Shown here: piece by piece, positions 23,956-35,520 of the stretch
Layout of the letters: each line of letters begins with the position of its first letter
How positions within the stretch are numbered: the first letter of the stretch is position 1
Assembly (NCBI GenBank): GCA_020152595.1
Contig: JAIGNY010000879.1
Location: 113,501-177,500, forward strand
Source of the DNA: Chiridota heheva
Lineage: Eukaryota > Echinodermata > Holothuroidea > Apodida > Chiridotidae
Direction: 5' to 3'
Length of the DNA: 64,000 nucleotides
The notes under the pieces: generated by a model
Seen by the model: only the letters and a program-made list of their open reading frames with translations
Database searches by the model: none
What the model was told of the DNA's origin: nothing
Translations under genes and position numbers: made by a program

Positions 23956-26214
23956 CCTTGGTTTTCTCTCTTAAGACCTGTTTTACAAAAGAACAGAGCT
24001 AGCACAATGAGCTTGAAGATAGCGGTACTCATGAAAGGAGTATCTTGAAACCAACCTGGCGCATAAATTTGTCACCTCCAGCCCCCTAACTTGATTTAAA
24101 TAGGGGCAGGGTGCTATACTAGCTGAGGGGGAAGATTAATGCGCGCGCAAAGCGCTGTGTCTTTTCGGCGTTGAGTCCTGGGGCCCCCTTAAGGTTCAAG
24201 CCCGGTGGAACTCCGGGATTTTAGCTATATCATACCTCAGAATGAAACTATTCTGATTGATAAGGACCATTCATGAGCCAAACAGGATAATAACTTTCAA
24301 TTCAGTGTGCTGTATTCATGTAAAGTTCGTGAGGCTTACGAGGTTTATTAAGATTATTAGGTTTAAAAAAAAAAAAAAAAAATTGATTTCTGAATTATGA
24401 TTTTCAGGGCGGACCCCAGGGGAAGGGGCTGGCCGCCCCTGTAAAAAAGCAATGCCAGGGGTCTGATTGAAAATGATGGAACTATCGAGTTGAAAACCTT
24501 AAATGCAAAGGTGATCTACATAATTAATTACTGCACAAGCAGAGGTCTGGTAATGATATGTTTGGACCAAATCATGCCGTAGTCTCGGATGTATGCAAAT
24601 CATGGGAAAGCTGAGCAACATTGATGCTGTGGAGATTGAAGACATTCGCATGTTTGATGCATGACGTTTCAGAAAGATGACACACGCTAGCTTGGACTGC
24701 ATTTTTTTGGCCCAGGAAATGCTGTGTTTCAATCTTTGAAAAGAAAAGGGGAAGAGCAGAGAACAAAACATTGAACTTTATTCCAAAACAGGGATTTCAT
24801 CAAATAGTTTTCAAAAATGACACTGGATGCCATTTTTTTTTAATAAAACTAGGCTGGGTCACGTAAAAAAATAAGTTTTTCAATATATTTTTGACAAACT
24901 GTATCAATGTTTTGAACTTACCTCAGCTGTCAAGGGGAATTTCATTTCCAAAAAAATATGTATCTGGAAGAGCATTTCAGATATCCAAACTTACTTGTTC
25001 CAGAGCATGTGCTTTGCTGTTTTAAAAGTTTTGTAAAGATTTAAGCGATACATTTGCAGAGTGAATATTAATATTCATTATTTTCATCTTTTTATTGTTA
25101 AAGACTTGGACTTGCCAGCATGACTGAACACAGCTAAATATTTTCTATAACATATTGGTAAAATTTTACCAGAATAACTTTAATAATTGAATTTTGCTGT
25201 TTTGTGGTGGTGTATATGAGGAACATTGTCCTATATTCTGCCATGTTTACATCACACAATCAGAAACAATAGGTACAATGTATTATAGATCTTTCAAGCA
25301 GGAAATTTACCCCCTCCCCCTTCCCAAATATTTTGTCCAGTAGTAAGATTTTCTTTTAAAATGCCCTGCCCGGGGGTAACGCAGCTATTGGCCCGCTTGT
25401 CCGGCGCGATACTGCTATTGTGGTAAGTTTGGCTATGGCAAAATATTCCACATCGGGTAGATTCAAATACCACCCCGGAATTTGCAGTGTGACAAAGATT
25501 TTTTTTTATATACAATGCCTTAAATCGTTGGCATGCGATGGTCTCTTTGTTTCTTGAGTAGACAAACAGTGATCAAAGTATTCCTTGAAACTTCCATTGT
25601 TAAGGATGAATTGTAAAGTTGTTACAGACTAAAGACTATTTCACGCCTTTGCGCGAATCTGTAGTGTCATCTTTGCTCTAAACACAACCTCATTGTAAAG
25701 ACTTACTCACACTCCATTGAATACGTTTTTTGAAGGAAAAAAAAAACTTTAATCGTGGCTTATTCAGAGCTGACCACCAACGTCGTACGTGTTACGGTTT
25801 AATACTTCCGGTTTTGCTTTTATCCCATTCGTTATGAAGAAATAATTGGGAACATCGTAAATGCGTATGAAACTTTGTTTGTTGATTGCTTTAAATTGAA
25901 GTAATATTCAGCCATTTCTTCCTTACCTTGGCTTGTCAATGGGAGAGATAACTGTAAGGCACTCGACCACTGTTGACACGAAGAACGTTGACAACCCACT
26001 GATTAGGCAGTCATTATTACCGATTTGCGGGTGGAACAACAATCATTAATATTTATTTAGTGTTTACTTGCATACACTTCAGATAAGCAATTTGTAGCTA
26101 GTATTGCTGTTCGGCGCCGAGAAGGCCCGTTCAGAGCTGATGATGGGTTCAAACACCAGTTACCATCTTGTGGGTTACACCTTGATAATATATAATTTGA
26201 TCTATTCAAATTCA
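23956..26214. other. No gene recognised
   Basis: About 2.2 kb. An A tract at 24364-24382 and a T run near 24832 are notable. A C-rich/G-rich patch near 24405-24440 has short inverted GC motifs (GGGGCTGGCCGCCCC). No exon, RNA gene or matching repeat was noticed. Confidence 0.45.
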
Positions 26215-26490
26215 GCTAGCATAAAAGTGATGTTGTGTGAACAGGAATACAGCTACAATTCAGTAATGTAATTCTTTATGATTCGTTCGCAAATTTCAAA
26301 TAACAGAGATTCTCAAATTGCATTCTACTGCTAACTCTGGGTCAAGGTTATAATAATAAAAATTTCCTGTTCACTATAACCAACTTCTCCCATTCCAAAT
26401 ATTCCGCGGTGATTTTTATGCGGAACACTGTTATGTTCTGCCAAAAAAATTTAGTATTGCGCAATTTATGCTTTTGAATATAGTATTTGT
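26215..26490 (+). repeat. Dispersed repeat R3, copy 1
   Basis: Colinear with 28955-29215. Shared blocks are GTCAAGGTTATAAT, a CCTGTTC/CCTGTTTG segment, CCAACTTCTCCCATTCCAAA (CCAACTTATCCCATTCAAAA in the other) and ATTGCGCA near the end. Class unknown. Confidence 0.7.
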
Positions 26491-26920
26491 GTATTGAAAT
26501 GCTGGGGAATAGTCCATTCAGGGGCGGCGGCCTAGCGATAGCAGCGGTATTTGTGCGCTAGCGCTATAGCAGCGGTACTTACAGCTTTCTGAGCCATATC
26601 AAAAACGATTCGGGAGGGGGTGGGGGTAGTTGTATTTCACTTTTAGGCATATGCCAGGGAAAATACACACACGTAAGTCACAATGACTTGTTTTCAGTGT
26701 GTTTTTCCAGGATGGAAAGTGTTAACACCCTGCTCTTTTCAGAGTGTTCAGAGAACCAGCCAAGGGGTGAAACTCCTACCATCGGGACCGATTGTTTTAC
26801 GTCCCCTCCGAAGCGCCACCCAACCATTGGCCACCTTTCACAAAGGTCGGGTGAGCGAGAAGGTGTGATGCAGAAGACAAACTTCTGCGCTTGATATCGT
26901 TCTGCATATCTGTAAAAAAA
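26491..26920. other. No gene recognised
   Basis: GC-richer spacer containing a repeated TAGCAGCGGTA motif (26537-26578). Overlapping frames at 26678-26962 on both strands have no recognisable motif and run into the tRNA-like element. Confidence 0.45.
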
Positions 26921-27003
26921 TCGCTGGTTAAATCGCCGTTGGACTCGAAGCTGGACTTCCATAATCTCAGTCGTACGCCAAGCCGACTGAGCTATCTGCC
27001 TCC
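26921..27003 (-). mobile_element. tRNA-derived SINE head, family S3
   Basis: On the minus strand: GGGAGGCAGATAGCTCAGTC (acceptor-like start and A box), GGCTTGGCGTACGACTGAG, then a B-box-like GCTTCGAGTCC. The spacing of the boxes is that of a tRNA gene, but arms do not pair well, so a decayed SINE is favoured over a functional tRNA. Confidence 0.6.
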
Positions 27004-27499
27004 CTGAACTTAGGGGTTTGAAGAATGCTTTTCACTGCATTGTTCGTCGGGGAAACTTAAAGTATTTACCTCTTGTTTTTTACTCGTGAATTCCTGACGA
27101 ATTTTACCACGACATCCCAGCCCCCCCCCCCCACCCCACCCTCCCTCATCCTGTCGGGAAATCCCGTGCCCCGACCACACCATGGCGCCGCCACTTAAAG
27201 ACTTCCACACGCACTAAAATGAAATTCCTGTCGTTTTTTCTACCAAAATTAAATAAATCCTAGATAATTTGGACCTTCAAGGACACTTGATTGTGAGCTT
27301 ATCTGAAATCTGGGGTAAACAATAATCCTTTATATACAAAAAATACAAAAATATACTGATTGTTTGTGTCATTCATGTATTAGATAGCAAGAATTATTTG
27401 ATAGATGTTGCAAACAAACGGCTGTCTTTTAAGTCTAATATGGCATTCCAAATAACTTTAAATTTCCCCTTTTTCACATGTTTACAGAGCAAATGTTTG
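27004..27499. other. No gene recognised
   Basis: Contains a C run at 27120-27131 and AT-rich sequence. Nothing recognisable. Confidence 0.5.
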
Positions 27500-27891
27500 G
27501 AGAAAAAATTATATTTGTTATTCGATCATATTTTGTCCTGCGATTCTGTGGCGTAAAAATCATGGGATATGTCAAAAAAAGTATTAAAACTGAATCTATG
27601 AAGGGTATTTATAATATATCACGTGAAGAAAGTATGAGGAAAAATAATTTAAGTAGTGAACAAATTAGATAAACTATCTTTGAAATACATAAAGACATTG
27701 AGGAATATGGGGCTATGACATCACAGCTAATCTGATATCAGTCTTTCTACAGAAATTATACCAAACTTTAAACTTAAATGTCCCCTTAACGGAATAAGAA
27801 TTTGGAATGCTTTCTTCATCATTCTGTTTCTTTTGAAGTCCTCCCTCTTTCAAAGAAGATAAACATGCTTGACCGCTGAACTAATCCTTAG
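27500..27891 (-). mobile_element. F1 MITE, partial copy
   Basis: Interior (CATATTTTGTCCTGCGATTC, CATGGGATATGTC) is in opposite orientation to the copies at 16623 and 28355, followed by a complete terminal repeat ending GCTGAACTAATCCTTA. The other terminal repeat is missing. It abuts the F2 fragment directly. Confidence 0.75.
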
Positions 27892-27975
27892 GGAAAATTT
27901 AAAACCGGAAGTGACGTTACCAGCACGTCGGCGTTAGTTTCTGAATTTGATAATGGGACGATATCTTTCCTTTAA
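27892..27975. mobile_element. F2 MITE, half copy
   Basis: Matches the right terminal repeat of the intact F2 element at 57869-58138: AAACCGGAAGTGACGTTAC, CTGAATTTGATAATGGGACG, ATATCTTTCCTTTAA. Only one end is present. Confidence 0.75.
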
Positions 27976-28354
27976 AGCTCTTTGTGACGAATATGAAATG
28001 AAGAGTGAGAGTTCCCACGGTTGAGACCGTTTTTCATTAGAATAGCAGTGATCATAAACAAAGACTACACTATACAAAATACACTGTTGTAATTGAAGTC
28101 ATTTAATTCTCAGTTACTCCAGTTAATACGATTGGTTTCACAAAGAGTTGATATGTAACCCCCTGGACAATGATTTTTTAATTTCGTGGAATGGTGCTGA
28201 AACCGCTTAATGAAGTGTTAAAACAAATTTGTGACCATAGTGGGAGTTCAGCTATAAAAAAAAAAAACTGATTTAGTTTAAGATTTATGGTCATAAATTG
28301 GAAAAGATCATTAAATTCGGAGCAGAACCAGTATCTAACTAGTCACTATGTCAC
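27976..28354. other. No gene recognised
   Basis: AT-rich spacer between MITEs with an A tract at 28257-28267. Confidence 0.55.
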
Positions 28355-28904
28355 TTAAAGGATTAGTTTAGTGGTCAAGTATGTCTATTTTATACGAAAG
28401 ATGACTTTAAAAGAAACAAAATGGTGAAGAAAGCATTGCAAACTTTTAGCTCTTTAAGGAAATATTCAAGTTTAGAGGTTGGTATCATTTCTGTAGAAAC
28501 GACTGAAATCAGACTAGTTGTGATGTCACAGCCTTAAATTCCTTAAAGTCTTTAGGTTTTTTAAAGAAAGTTTATTTAATTTTTACACTTTTAAAATTAT
28601 TTTCCCTCAAACTTTCTACAGGTGGAATATTATAAATTCCCTTTCTAGATTCAGTTTTACTACTTTTCTGGCATATCCCATGGTTTTTATGCCACAAAAT
28701 CACAGTACAAAATATGATAGAATACATAAAGACTTTGAGGAATCTGAGGCTATGACATCACAACTAGTCTGATTTCAGTCGTTTCTACACAAATGATACC
28801 AAACTTTAAACTTAAATATCTTCTTAACGGAATAAGATTTTGTTTCTTTTGAAATCCTCTTTCATATAAGATGGACATGCTTGACCACTAAACTAATCCT
28901 TTAA
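28355..28904 (+). mobile_element. F1 foldback MITE, complete copy
   Basis: Begins TTAA-AGGATTAGT and ends with the complement ACTAATCCT-TTAA, i.e. a TTAA at each end as in piggyBac-type insertions. Inverted repeats of about 200 bp enclose a unique centre with CTTTCTACAGGTGGAATATT and CATATCCCATGG. A conserved near-palindromic core TGATGTCACA / TGACATCACA lies at the inner end of each arm. No coding capacity. Confidence 0.85.
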
Positions 28905-28954
28905 GCGTGTTATAGTTTTTGAAGGTATCACAATTCACACAGTTTGTCAAACGT

Positions 28955-29215
28955 GCAACTGTTCAAAAGTGATGACGTGTGAACAATGAAAAAAATATTA
29001 TTTTTTTTCCAAATTTTAAAAATATCAAAGGTTCTCAAAAAACTCAAGTTGCGTTATGTTAAATCTGGTCAAGGTTATAATTATATCCAATACCTGTTTG
29101 CTACAGCCAACTTATCCCATTCAAAATATTTGGGGAAGGAACGATAAACCATAAGTTAACAAATAGCAATTTTCTTAGTTGGCAAAAAATTGCGCACTTT
29201 ATGCTAATTAGGTCT
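28955..29215 (+). repeat. Dispersed repeat R3, copy 2
   Basis: See 26215-26490. Followed at 29225-29265 by an R1-like motif (AAAATGCTGTAAAGTGGTCA ATTC), which also recurs near 380, 29640 and 31430, so R3 and R1 may be parts of one larger element. Confidence 0.65.
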
Positions 29216-29323
29216 CTATGTTTCAAAATGCTGTAAAGTGGTCAATTCTTTACCGATGTTGATGGACTTATTGTTGTTTGCATAGTTGTTAATTATATTT
29301 TAAGTCATTAAAACTCTCATTCA

Positions 29324-29513
29324 CGCCAGTGCACCACAACTGGTTATCAAAGGCCGTGGACATTGACTTGGTTGTCGATGTTATGTCTGTCCGTACGTCG
29401 TACCTGTGTTCTCGTCAGGGTCGTATTAAGCGTTTCGTGGTAGCATTTGTACTATCATAAACGAATACGCAGGCGACGACCCCGTCATTGTAATTGTGTG
29501 TTCAACTCTCTCT
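29324..29513 (+). mobile_element. SINE S1, 5'-truncated copy
   Basis: Matches the 3' two-thirds of the complete S1 copy at 40298-40597 from CGCCAGTGCACCACAACTGG onward, including CGTACGTCGTACCTGT and GGCGACGACCCCGTCATTG. Flanked by a 10-bp target-site duplication CTCTCATTCA (29314-29323 and 29514-29523). The tRNA head is absent. 5' truncation plus target duplication is the signature of LINE-mediated insertion. Confidence 0.85.
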
Positions 29514-29523
29514 CTCTCATTCA

Positions 29524-30240
29524 AAGAAAACTGGCTGTAAAGTTTTGAAAATTAAAGGAGGATTTTCATGGATTTCCTCTCTTTGACGTCACAACTTAAA
29601 ATAAATATTTGAGAAATTTGTATTTCTGTCTTAAAATTAAAGATGCTTTAAAATGGCGAATTTTTAACCGATTTTTTTGGTAATGATTTTTGATGTGTGC
29701 TATTTTCATGGTTTATATCACATAATTTGTTCCTAAATAAGTTCAATTTGATACCTGCCCATAGATTTACTTCGGAGGCTCAGTTAAATTGTGCTTTTCA
29801 CATATATGACTTCAAAAGCCGATTTACGCTTTGACTTTGACGATGTTCTTTCTAGTATAATTAAGGCAATTAGAAAGAAGGATTAATGTTGCGCTATATA
29901 GATGTAAGTGTTTAACTTTTAAAGATACAACAATATGATTGCGGGCCATTTAAGGCTAAATCTCACATGTTAATGATTTAATGGCGTTCTTCTTGGAAGT
30001 TTGATCATGATTAAGTTTTAAGAATTTGTACCTATAAACAGTTTCCAGGATGAAATATGTTATACCCCTGATTGACAGGGACATAGTAAGCATGCAGGCG
30101 TGATGGAGACAGTTAGATTTATATTCGGCGCCTTGAATTGGGCCGAGAATAAAAATAGGCCATGTCATGACATCCCTGCAGAAGTAACAATAGACAACAG
30201 CTGAATATATAGTATGCCAATCGGGCAAACATTGATTGAT
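29524..30240. other. No gene; R1-like fragment
   Basis: AT-rich, with an R1-like fragment near 29630-29690. A 130-codon minus frame (29956-30348) runs into the adjacent minisatellite; its unique part has no recognisable domain. Confidence 0.45.
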
Positions 30241-30242
30241 GG

Positions 30243-31296
30243 ATGCATCGCACTTCTTTCGATTCGCATCGCACCGCTTACCCAAATACAGATGTAACTT
30301 CTTCATCGCATCGCATCGCTTACCCAACTGCAGATGTAACTTCTTCATCGCATCGCTTACCCAACTACAGATGTAAGTTCTTCATCGCATCGCATCGTTT
30401 ACCCAACTACAGATGTAACTTCTTCATCGCATTGCATCGTTTACCCAACTACAGATGTAACTTCTTCATCGCATCGCTTACCCAACTACAGATGTAACTT
30501 CTCCATCTGTTCATCGCATCGCATTGCTTACCCAACTACAGACGTAACTTCTTCATCTGTTCATCGCATCGCATCGTTTACCCAACTACAGATGTAACTT
30601 CTTTGTCTGTACATCGCATCGCATCGCTTACCCAACTACAGATGTAACTTCTTTATCTGTCCATCGCATCGCATCGTTTGCCCAACTACAGATGTAACTT
30701 CTTCATCTGTTCATCGCATCGCATCGTTTACCCAAGTACAGATGTAATTCTTCATCTGCAATTACATATGTAACTTCTTCATCTGTTCATCGCATCGCAT
30801 CGTTTACCCAACTACAGATGTAACTTCTTCATCTGTTCATCGCATCGCATCGTTTACCCAACTACAGATGTAACTTCTCCATCTGTTCATCGCATCGCAT
30901 TACATCGTTTACCCAATTACAGATGTAACTTCTTCTTCTTCTGTTCATCGCATCGCATCGTTTACCCAATTACAGATGTAACTTCTTCATCTGTTCATCG
31001 CATCGCGCCGCTTACCCAACTACACATGTAACTTCTTTATTTGTGCATCGCATCGCATCGCTTACCCAACTACAGATGTAACTTCTTCATCTGTTCATCG
31101 CTTCGTATCGCTTACCCAACTACACATGTAACTTCTCCATCTGTTCATCGCATCGCATTACATCGATTACCCAATTACAGATGTAACTTCTTCATCTGCT
31201 CATCGCATCGCATCGTTTACCCAATTACAGATGTAACTTCTTCATCTGTTCATCGCATCGCGCCGCTTACCCAACTACACATGTAACTTCTTCATC
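30243..31296. repeat. Minisatellite, 50-bp unit with 35-40-bp edge variants
   Basis: Over 20 units combining a CATCGCATCG subrepeat, TTACCCAACTACAGATGTAA and CTTCTTCATCTGTT. Early units lack the ATCTGTTC segment and are shorter; later units are full length. The CGCATCGCATCG part is itself a 5-bp repeat (CATCG), so two scales of repetition are nested. Confidence 0.95.
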
Positions 31297-32629
31297 GAAT
31301 TCAAACTGCTCCCATTTACATGCTTGGAAAACAATGATAGGTGAACATTAGGAAATTCATTGATTGCCTTATTGAAACGTCATTAAATTTATATATAATA
31401 TGCATAAATTATTATAGTAAGGCCTTAAAATTAAAAATGCTATAAAACGGTCAATTCTTAACGGATTTTGATGAAATCTTTTGGTTTATAGCATAATTTC
31501 TTCCCATTAAGCTCTGATTGTTATACTAGTCCCAAGTTTAAAGCAGTGCACAGCAGAACGTAAGAAAATCTATGCAATTCGTCGAAAAATTTCACTTTCG
31601 CAGATTTAGTTTGCGATTGAGTAAAAAGTAAATTTTTGTTCACTTAAAAGTAGTAAGAATTCATTAATATATTTTTTTTTACCCGATTGGCATACCAAAG
31701 CTTAGTGGTCAATAGATAGAGGGAAACAATTAAGAAGCGATTTGTTCACTTTATAGTAATTGTTGTGAATGGTTTTCATGGTAACGGTTTTGCTGTAAAT
31801 AATTGTTTGTTTCCGAGTGAGTGAAATAAATGTGATTGTGTTTTCCTTTATATTTTCTTTTTGCAACCACACGTGACTCCAACAAGAAATAAGAGTAGGC
31901 TGCCCTTTACAGTCGAAACTGAGGGCGTATTGTTTGCTGATTCAATGGAAATTTTGAAAAACAGCAGGTCCCACTTGTAATACAAGTTTCGTCGAAAGTG
32001 AATCAGGCATATTAAAGAGTATTCAGTATACCATTATATACAAGAAATTTGTATAAGAATTATATTCCAACATGTCTTAGGTCCCCACAAAATATGCTCT
32101 TTCGGCCGAGTACTCCTTTAAGTTGTATCCTGAAGTTGTGCGATTTCTTCTAATTTCTTAGAGGGGTCGTTTTTATTGGGTTTTCTTCATGGGATTTATT
32201 TATATGTTATTTAAAATTATATATTTTTGAATTATTATTTTTACACTACATGGACAGAGAGATGGATGGGTGTGGCCGGAAAGGGGGGTGGGGGGGGGGG
32301 ATGGGGGTGGTCGCTGGAAAGTGCCTACATTTAGCTCAAATGACACGTCCCCTTCTAAGGTACAATACATTTGTCGCAGGGAGTTTTTCGAATAAAGATG
32401 TACGCTCTTCCGATTTTTCAAAACTTTCTTTACAACAGGGGAGGTACAGCTTTTTTTAGCATACTAAGTGGGTGGAATTTGATCCCGTTCGCCTCTGATT
32501 TTCCCCCTCCCCCCACTGATGAGCTTTTTGACCCCAGAAAAATATCTCAATGAAGTGAAATATATTAAGATGATACGTAATAAACTCATTAAGTCGGACA
32601 CCATATTGGGATCTTTACTGGCGAAATAT
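31297..32629. other. No gene recognised
   Basis: Contains an R1-like fragment near 31425-31490 (TGCTATAAAACGGTCAATTC), a T run near 31668 and a G-rich tract at 32281-32310. GCTCTTTCGGCCGAGTACTC CTTTAA near 32097 resembles the terminal part of a TTAA-type MITE. No gene. Confidence 0.45.
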
Positions 32630-32955
32630 CTGCAATTTTCTGCAAATCTTCTTTAATTTTCGCAAAATCTTTCTTTCATTTCGTGAAAGTTGTTTAAATT
32701 TTCGGGCAATTTGCTTCATTTTTCCCTTTCGAAAATTTTTTTCGATTTTCGTATAATTTCCGTCATTTTCGTGAAATTTGCTTCAATTTTTGAAAACATT
32801 TCTTCAATAATTGAAAAGTTCTCTTTAATTTTGGGAAATTTCCTTTGATTTTGTCAAATTTCTTTCATTTTCATAAAATTTGCTTCAATATTTAGGCAAT
32901 TTCCTTCATTTTGGGGAAATTTGCTTTTTTTTCGGGAAATGTGGCCAAATTTGAC
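32630..32955. repeat. Degenerate tandem repeat, ~17/34-bp period
   Basis: Repeated TTTCTTCATTTTCG(T/G)GAAAT and AATTTGCTTCAATTTT variants over about 330 bp. Divergent units; old array. Confidence 0.75.
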
Positions 32956-34914
32956 CAAAATTTACGCACACTCGCCCCATCCACCTCTCGCTGGAAAGTG
33001 CTTTTTACGTGCATGCAGAAAATATATCCCTTCTGCATGTTTTGCAGTTGCGTAACAAAAAAGGGCAGGAGGGGCAGCTTCCTACCCTTATTAGGCCCTG
33101 CCGAAAAATTAAATGTTGTACCTATATACCATAGAGGGCCCCACTCGCCTCAGCCCGTAGGGCCCTAGCTACGCCACTGTTTCCCCCCTCCAGATTTCTT
33201 TTAAAAGGCTTGAGAGGAGGGGTGTAGTGAAGGGGAACTACTCTTCCCCTGCTCCTAGTACAGACACTTTTAGAAACAACTAAATATGGTTTAAGCTTAA
33301 TATCAAAAGTATAGAAAAAGAAGAGAGTCTATAATTATCAAACCTGGGAAATGTCATAGTGGATCAAACCATGGAGCTATTAAGCTCCATGATCTAACAC
33401 AATGTCGTCATTGCGACTTTTTGGTCTTCACTAGTTTCCAACCTCTTTATTGATTTCTATTCCAGCACCGCGACAGGTGGAATCGTGTTTTCAGTATGAG
33501 TTATGTATGGTAGCCAAGAACGTCTGTGTTCAATGATTTAAATAGACAGATAGCTGATCTCTGTGCAAAATCACAAAAGAACCACGGACTTTAAATCTTA
33601 ACTTGCTTGATTAATGATCTTCATTATTATTATTTTTAAATTGTGGGGGGACGGTTTTGGCCCTTTAATTGTGTCGATAATAACAGGCAGGACGGTAAGA
33701 AGGGTAGCCACTCACCCAAGAGCCCCATAAAAATTTCACTGTTACAAACGGAAAAAGGCACTGATTATAATTAAGTTTTCGCCGAACATAGGGAAATCTT
33801 CAATTCGTACCCCCACCCCCTCCTCCCTCCCTTCCACACACACATTTTTATCTTCTTAAAAGAACTCCCAAATATTCCTGGTAACAAGCAGGAAAATGGT
33901 ACTGGTAAATTAGTTTTCCAATAAAGGTTGCTAAATAAGACGAATGTCGTATTTAGGTGAAACGAAAATTGGCGCAAAATACTGAATTATTATTTCCGCA
34001 TATTGACGAATAAGCTTCATGAAATAAGATTTTGCTTAAAATATCTTTATTGTAAGTACAATTGTCAAAAGATTAGCATTTTTTCTTTCCAATGATATAT
34101 AGTACGATGAGCAACTTATTTCATCAAAGTTCTAAATGTTCCGAACATTCGTCAGTATGCGGAATTAATCATTTCAATTTTGACATTCGTCACTACACAA
34201 ATGACATTCGTCACTACGCGAAAAGAGGGACGAAATGTGATGGGAGCAAAACAATGTCTTCCTACGCCTATGCATGTTATCACGGGCAGCTTTAACTTAC
34301 TCAACTCCACCTGCACCGTCTCTCCTGCGCACATCAGGTCAACACAAATACCTTTCGCTTATACGATCCTTCTCGGCATCCGTCGATTGGAACCCAATTT
34401 GAGCCAGAAACTGGTATCACAAGCTGTGATCTATAATGGTAATTTTCTTGGAAAATCTGTTGGAGAGCGCGAGATTGAACCATGCAAAAATCAAGGCAAC
34501 ACTGGTTGAAACTGTAAAAATAGCCAACAAATTGTTCAATGACTTGTATTCTAAGAACTGTCATTTAAAAAAAAAATGGTATAAGTTTATTTTTGAAAGT
34601 TATGAATAGTGACATTATTTAAATTTATAAACCCTGGTGAAACGAGGTAGGTGTCAACTCCCTTGAATTGAGGCGATAACTATGGTAACATCTAGAAACA
34701 ATATTAGCCAATAGCCAAATCGTTACAAAATCTATTTTACAATAAGTTAACGCAAAAAGGCCAGCAAAATACTTACAATATTGCAATTTTGCAGCCTTTT
34801 ACTAATTTTCCAACCTTATCATTAAAGAGCCGTGAATAACTTATAAATGATGTCATCAGTTGAATTGAAAATAAATATATTTTAAAAATCTTTAAGCATC
34901 TCAGTATGTTCTGA
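32956..34914. other. No gene; possible hAT-like end
   Basis: CCCTAGCTACGCCACTG at 33164-33180 resembles the right end of hAT-type elements (complement CAGTGGCGTAGCTA). A 109-codon + frame at 34180-34509 starts in a short repeat (ATTCGTCACTAC, ACGACATTCG) and has no recognisable domain. Nothing else is supported. Confidence 0.4.
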
Positions 34915-35130
34915 TGTATGCAGAGGCAACATAAGCTAAATTGCTTCAGTGTGAGCTTGACATTTTCTTGTGTAAATCCAAGTTTGTTTTTTAAATGTCC
35001 GTAAAAATTTTTTTAGAGTGGTGCAACAAATTCTGACTAAACGCGTTTGAGCAGTTGACTATTTACTAAAGCCTTCAACCAAATTCTGGCAGGAATAGAC
35101 TTTCCATCCATTTAGGAATGAAATTTAAAA
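34915..35130 (+). repeat. Dispersed repeat R4, copy 1
   Basis: TTTTTAAATGTCCGTAAAAA, GTGGTGCAACAAATTCTGAC and GGCAGGAATAGACTTTCC are colinear with 55200-55340 and, more weakly, with 56845-57000. Class unknown; the later part of the family (CATAACT..GAAACTAAA) resembles inverted R1. Confidence 0.65.
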
Positions 35131-35239
35131 TATAACAGCGATTTTAAGCTGTCCGTCCAATCACAGCCAATGTGTATATTATACAAAAAAATAATGTTAA
35201 AACTCTCCAAATATATGAATTGCTACATGTCAAAAGACA

Positions 35240-35520
35240 TTTAGAGATTTATATCTTATTAATCCGTTAAGGAGATATTCAAGCTTAAAGCTCTGTTTTA
35301 TCTGTGTGGAAATGACTGGTGTTGTAAGTCTACTACGGAAGGTTGGCGCCCTCATCCTCACATTCCTAACAACTGTTAAGGTTATTTAAAGAAAATCTAT
35401 TTAACTTTTTTACTATTTGAATTATTTTTCCTCGAACTTTCTACAGGTGGTAAATTTTAATTACCCTTACAGGATTATATTTTACTAATTTCCTGCCATA
35501 TCCAATAGATTTTAGCTCAA
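35240..35520 (+). mobile_element. F1b MITE, truncated copy
   Basis: Starts with CCGTTAAGGAGATATTCAAG, continues into a variant arm (ACTGGTGTTGTAAGTCTACT, ACGGAAGGTTGGCGCCCTC) not found in the main F1 copies, then the F1 centre (CTTTCTACAGGTGGTAAATT, CATATCCAATAG). The same variant arm occurs inverted at 42300-42470. The right arm is missing. Confidence 0.7.

Noticed and set aside
26678-26962. Overlapping 61-94-codon frames on both strands as a GC-richer exon
   Set aside because: No splice sites in fitting phase and the frame enters a tRNA-like repeat.
30243-31296. CRISPR-like array
   Set aside because: Units are contiguous tandem copies with no unique spacers, in a eukaryotic context.
34180-34509. 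109-codon + frame as a gene
   Set aside because: Begins in a short local repeat and shows no recognisable motif or flanking splice structure.
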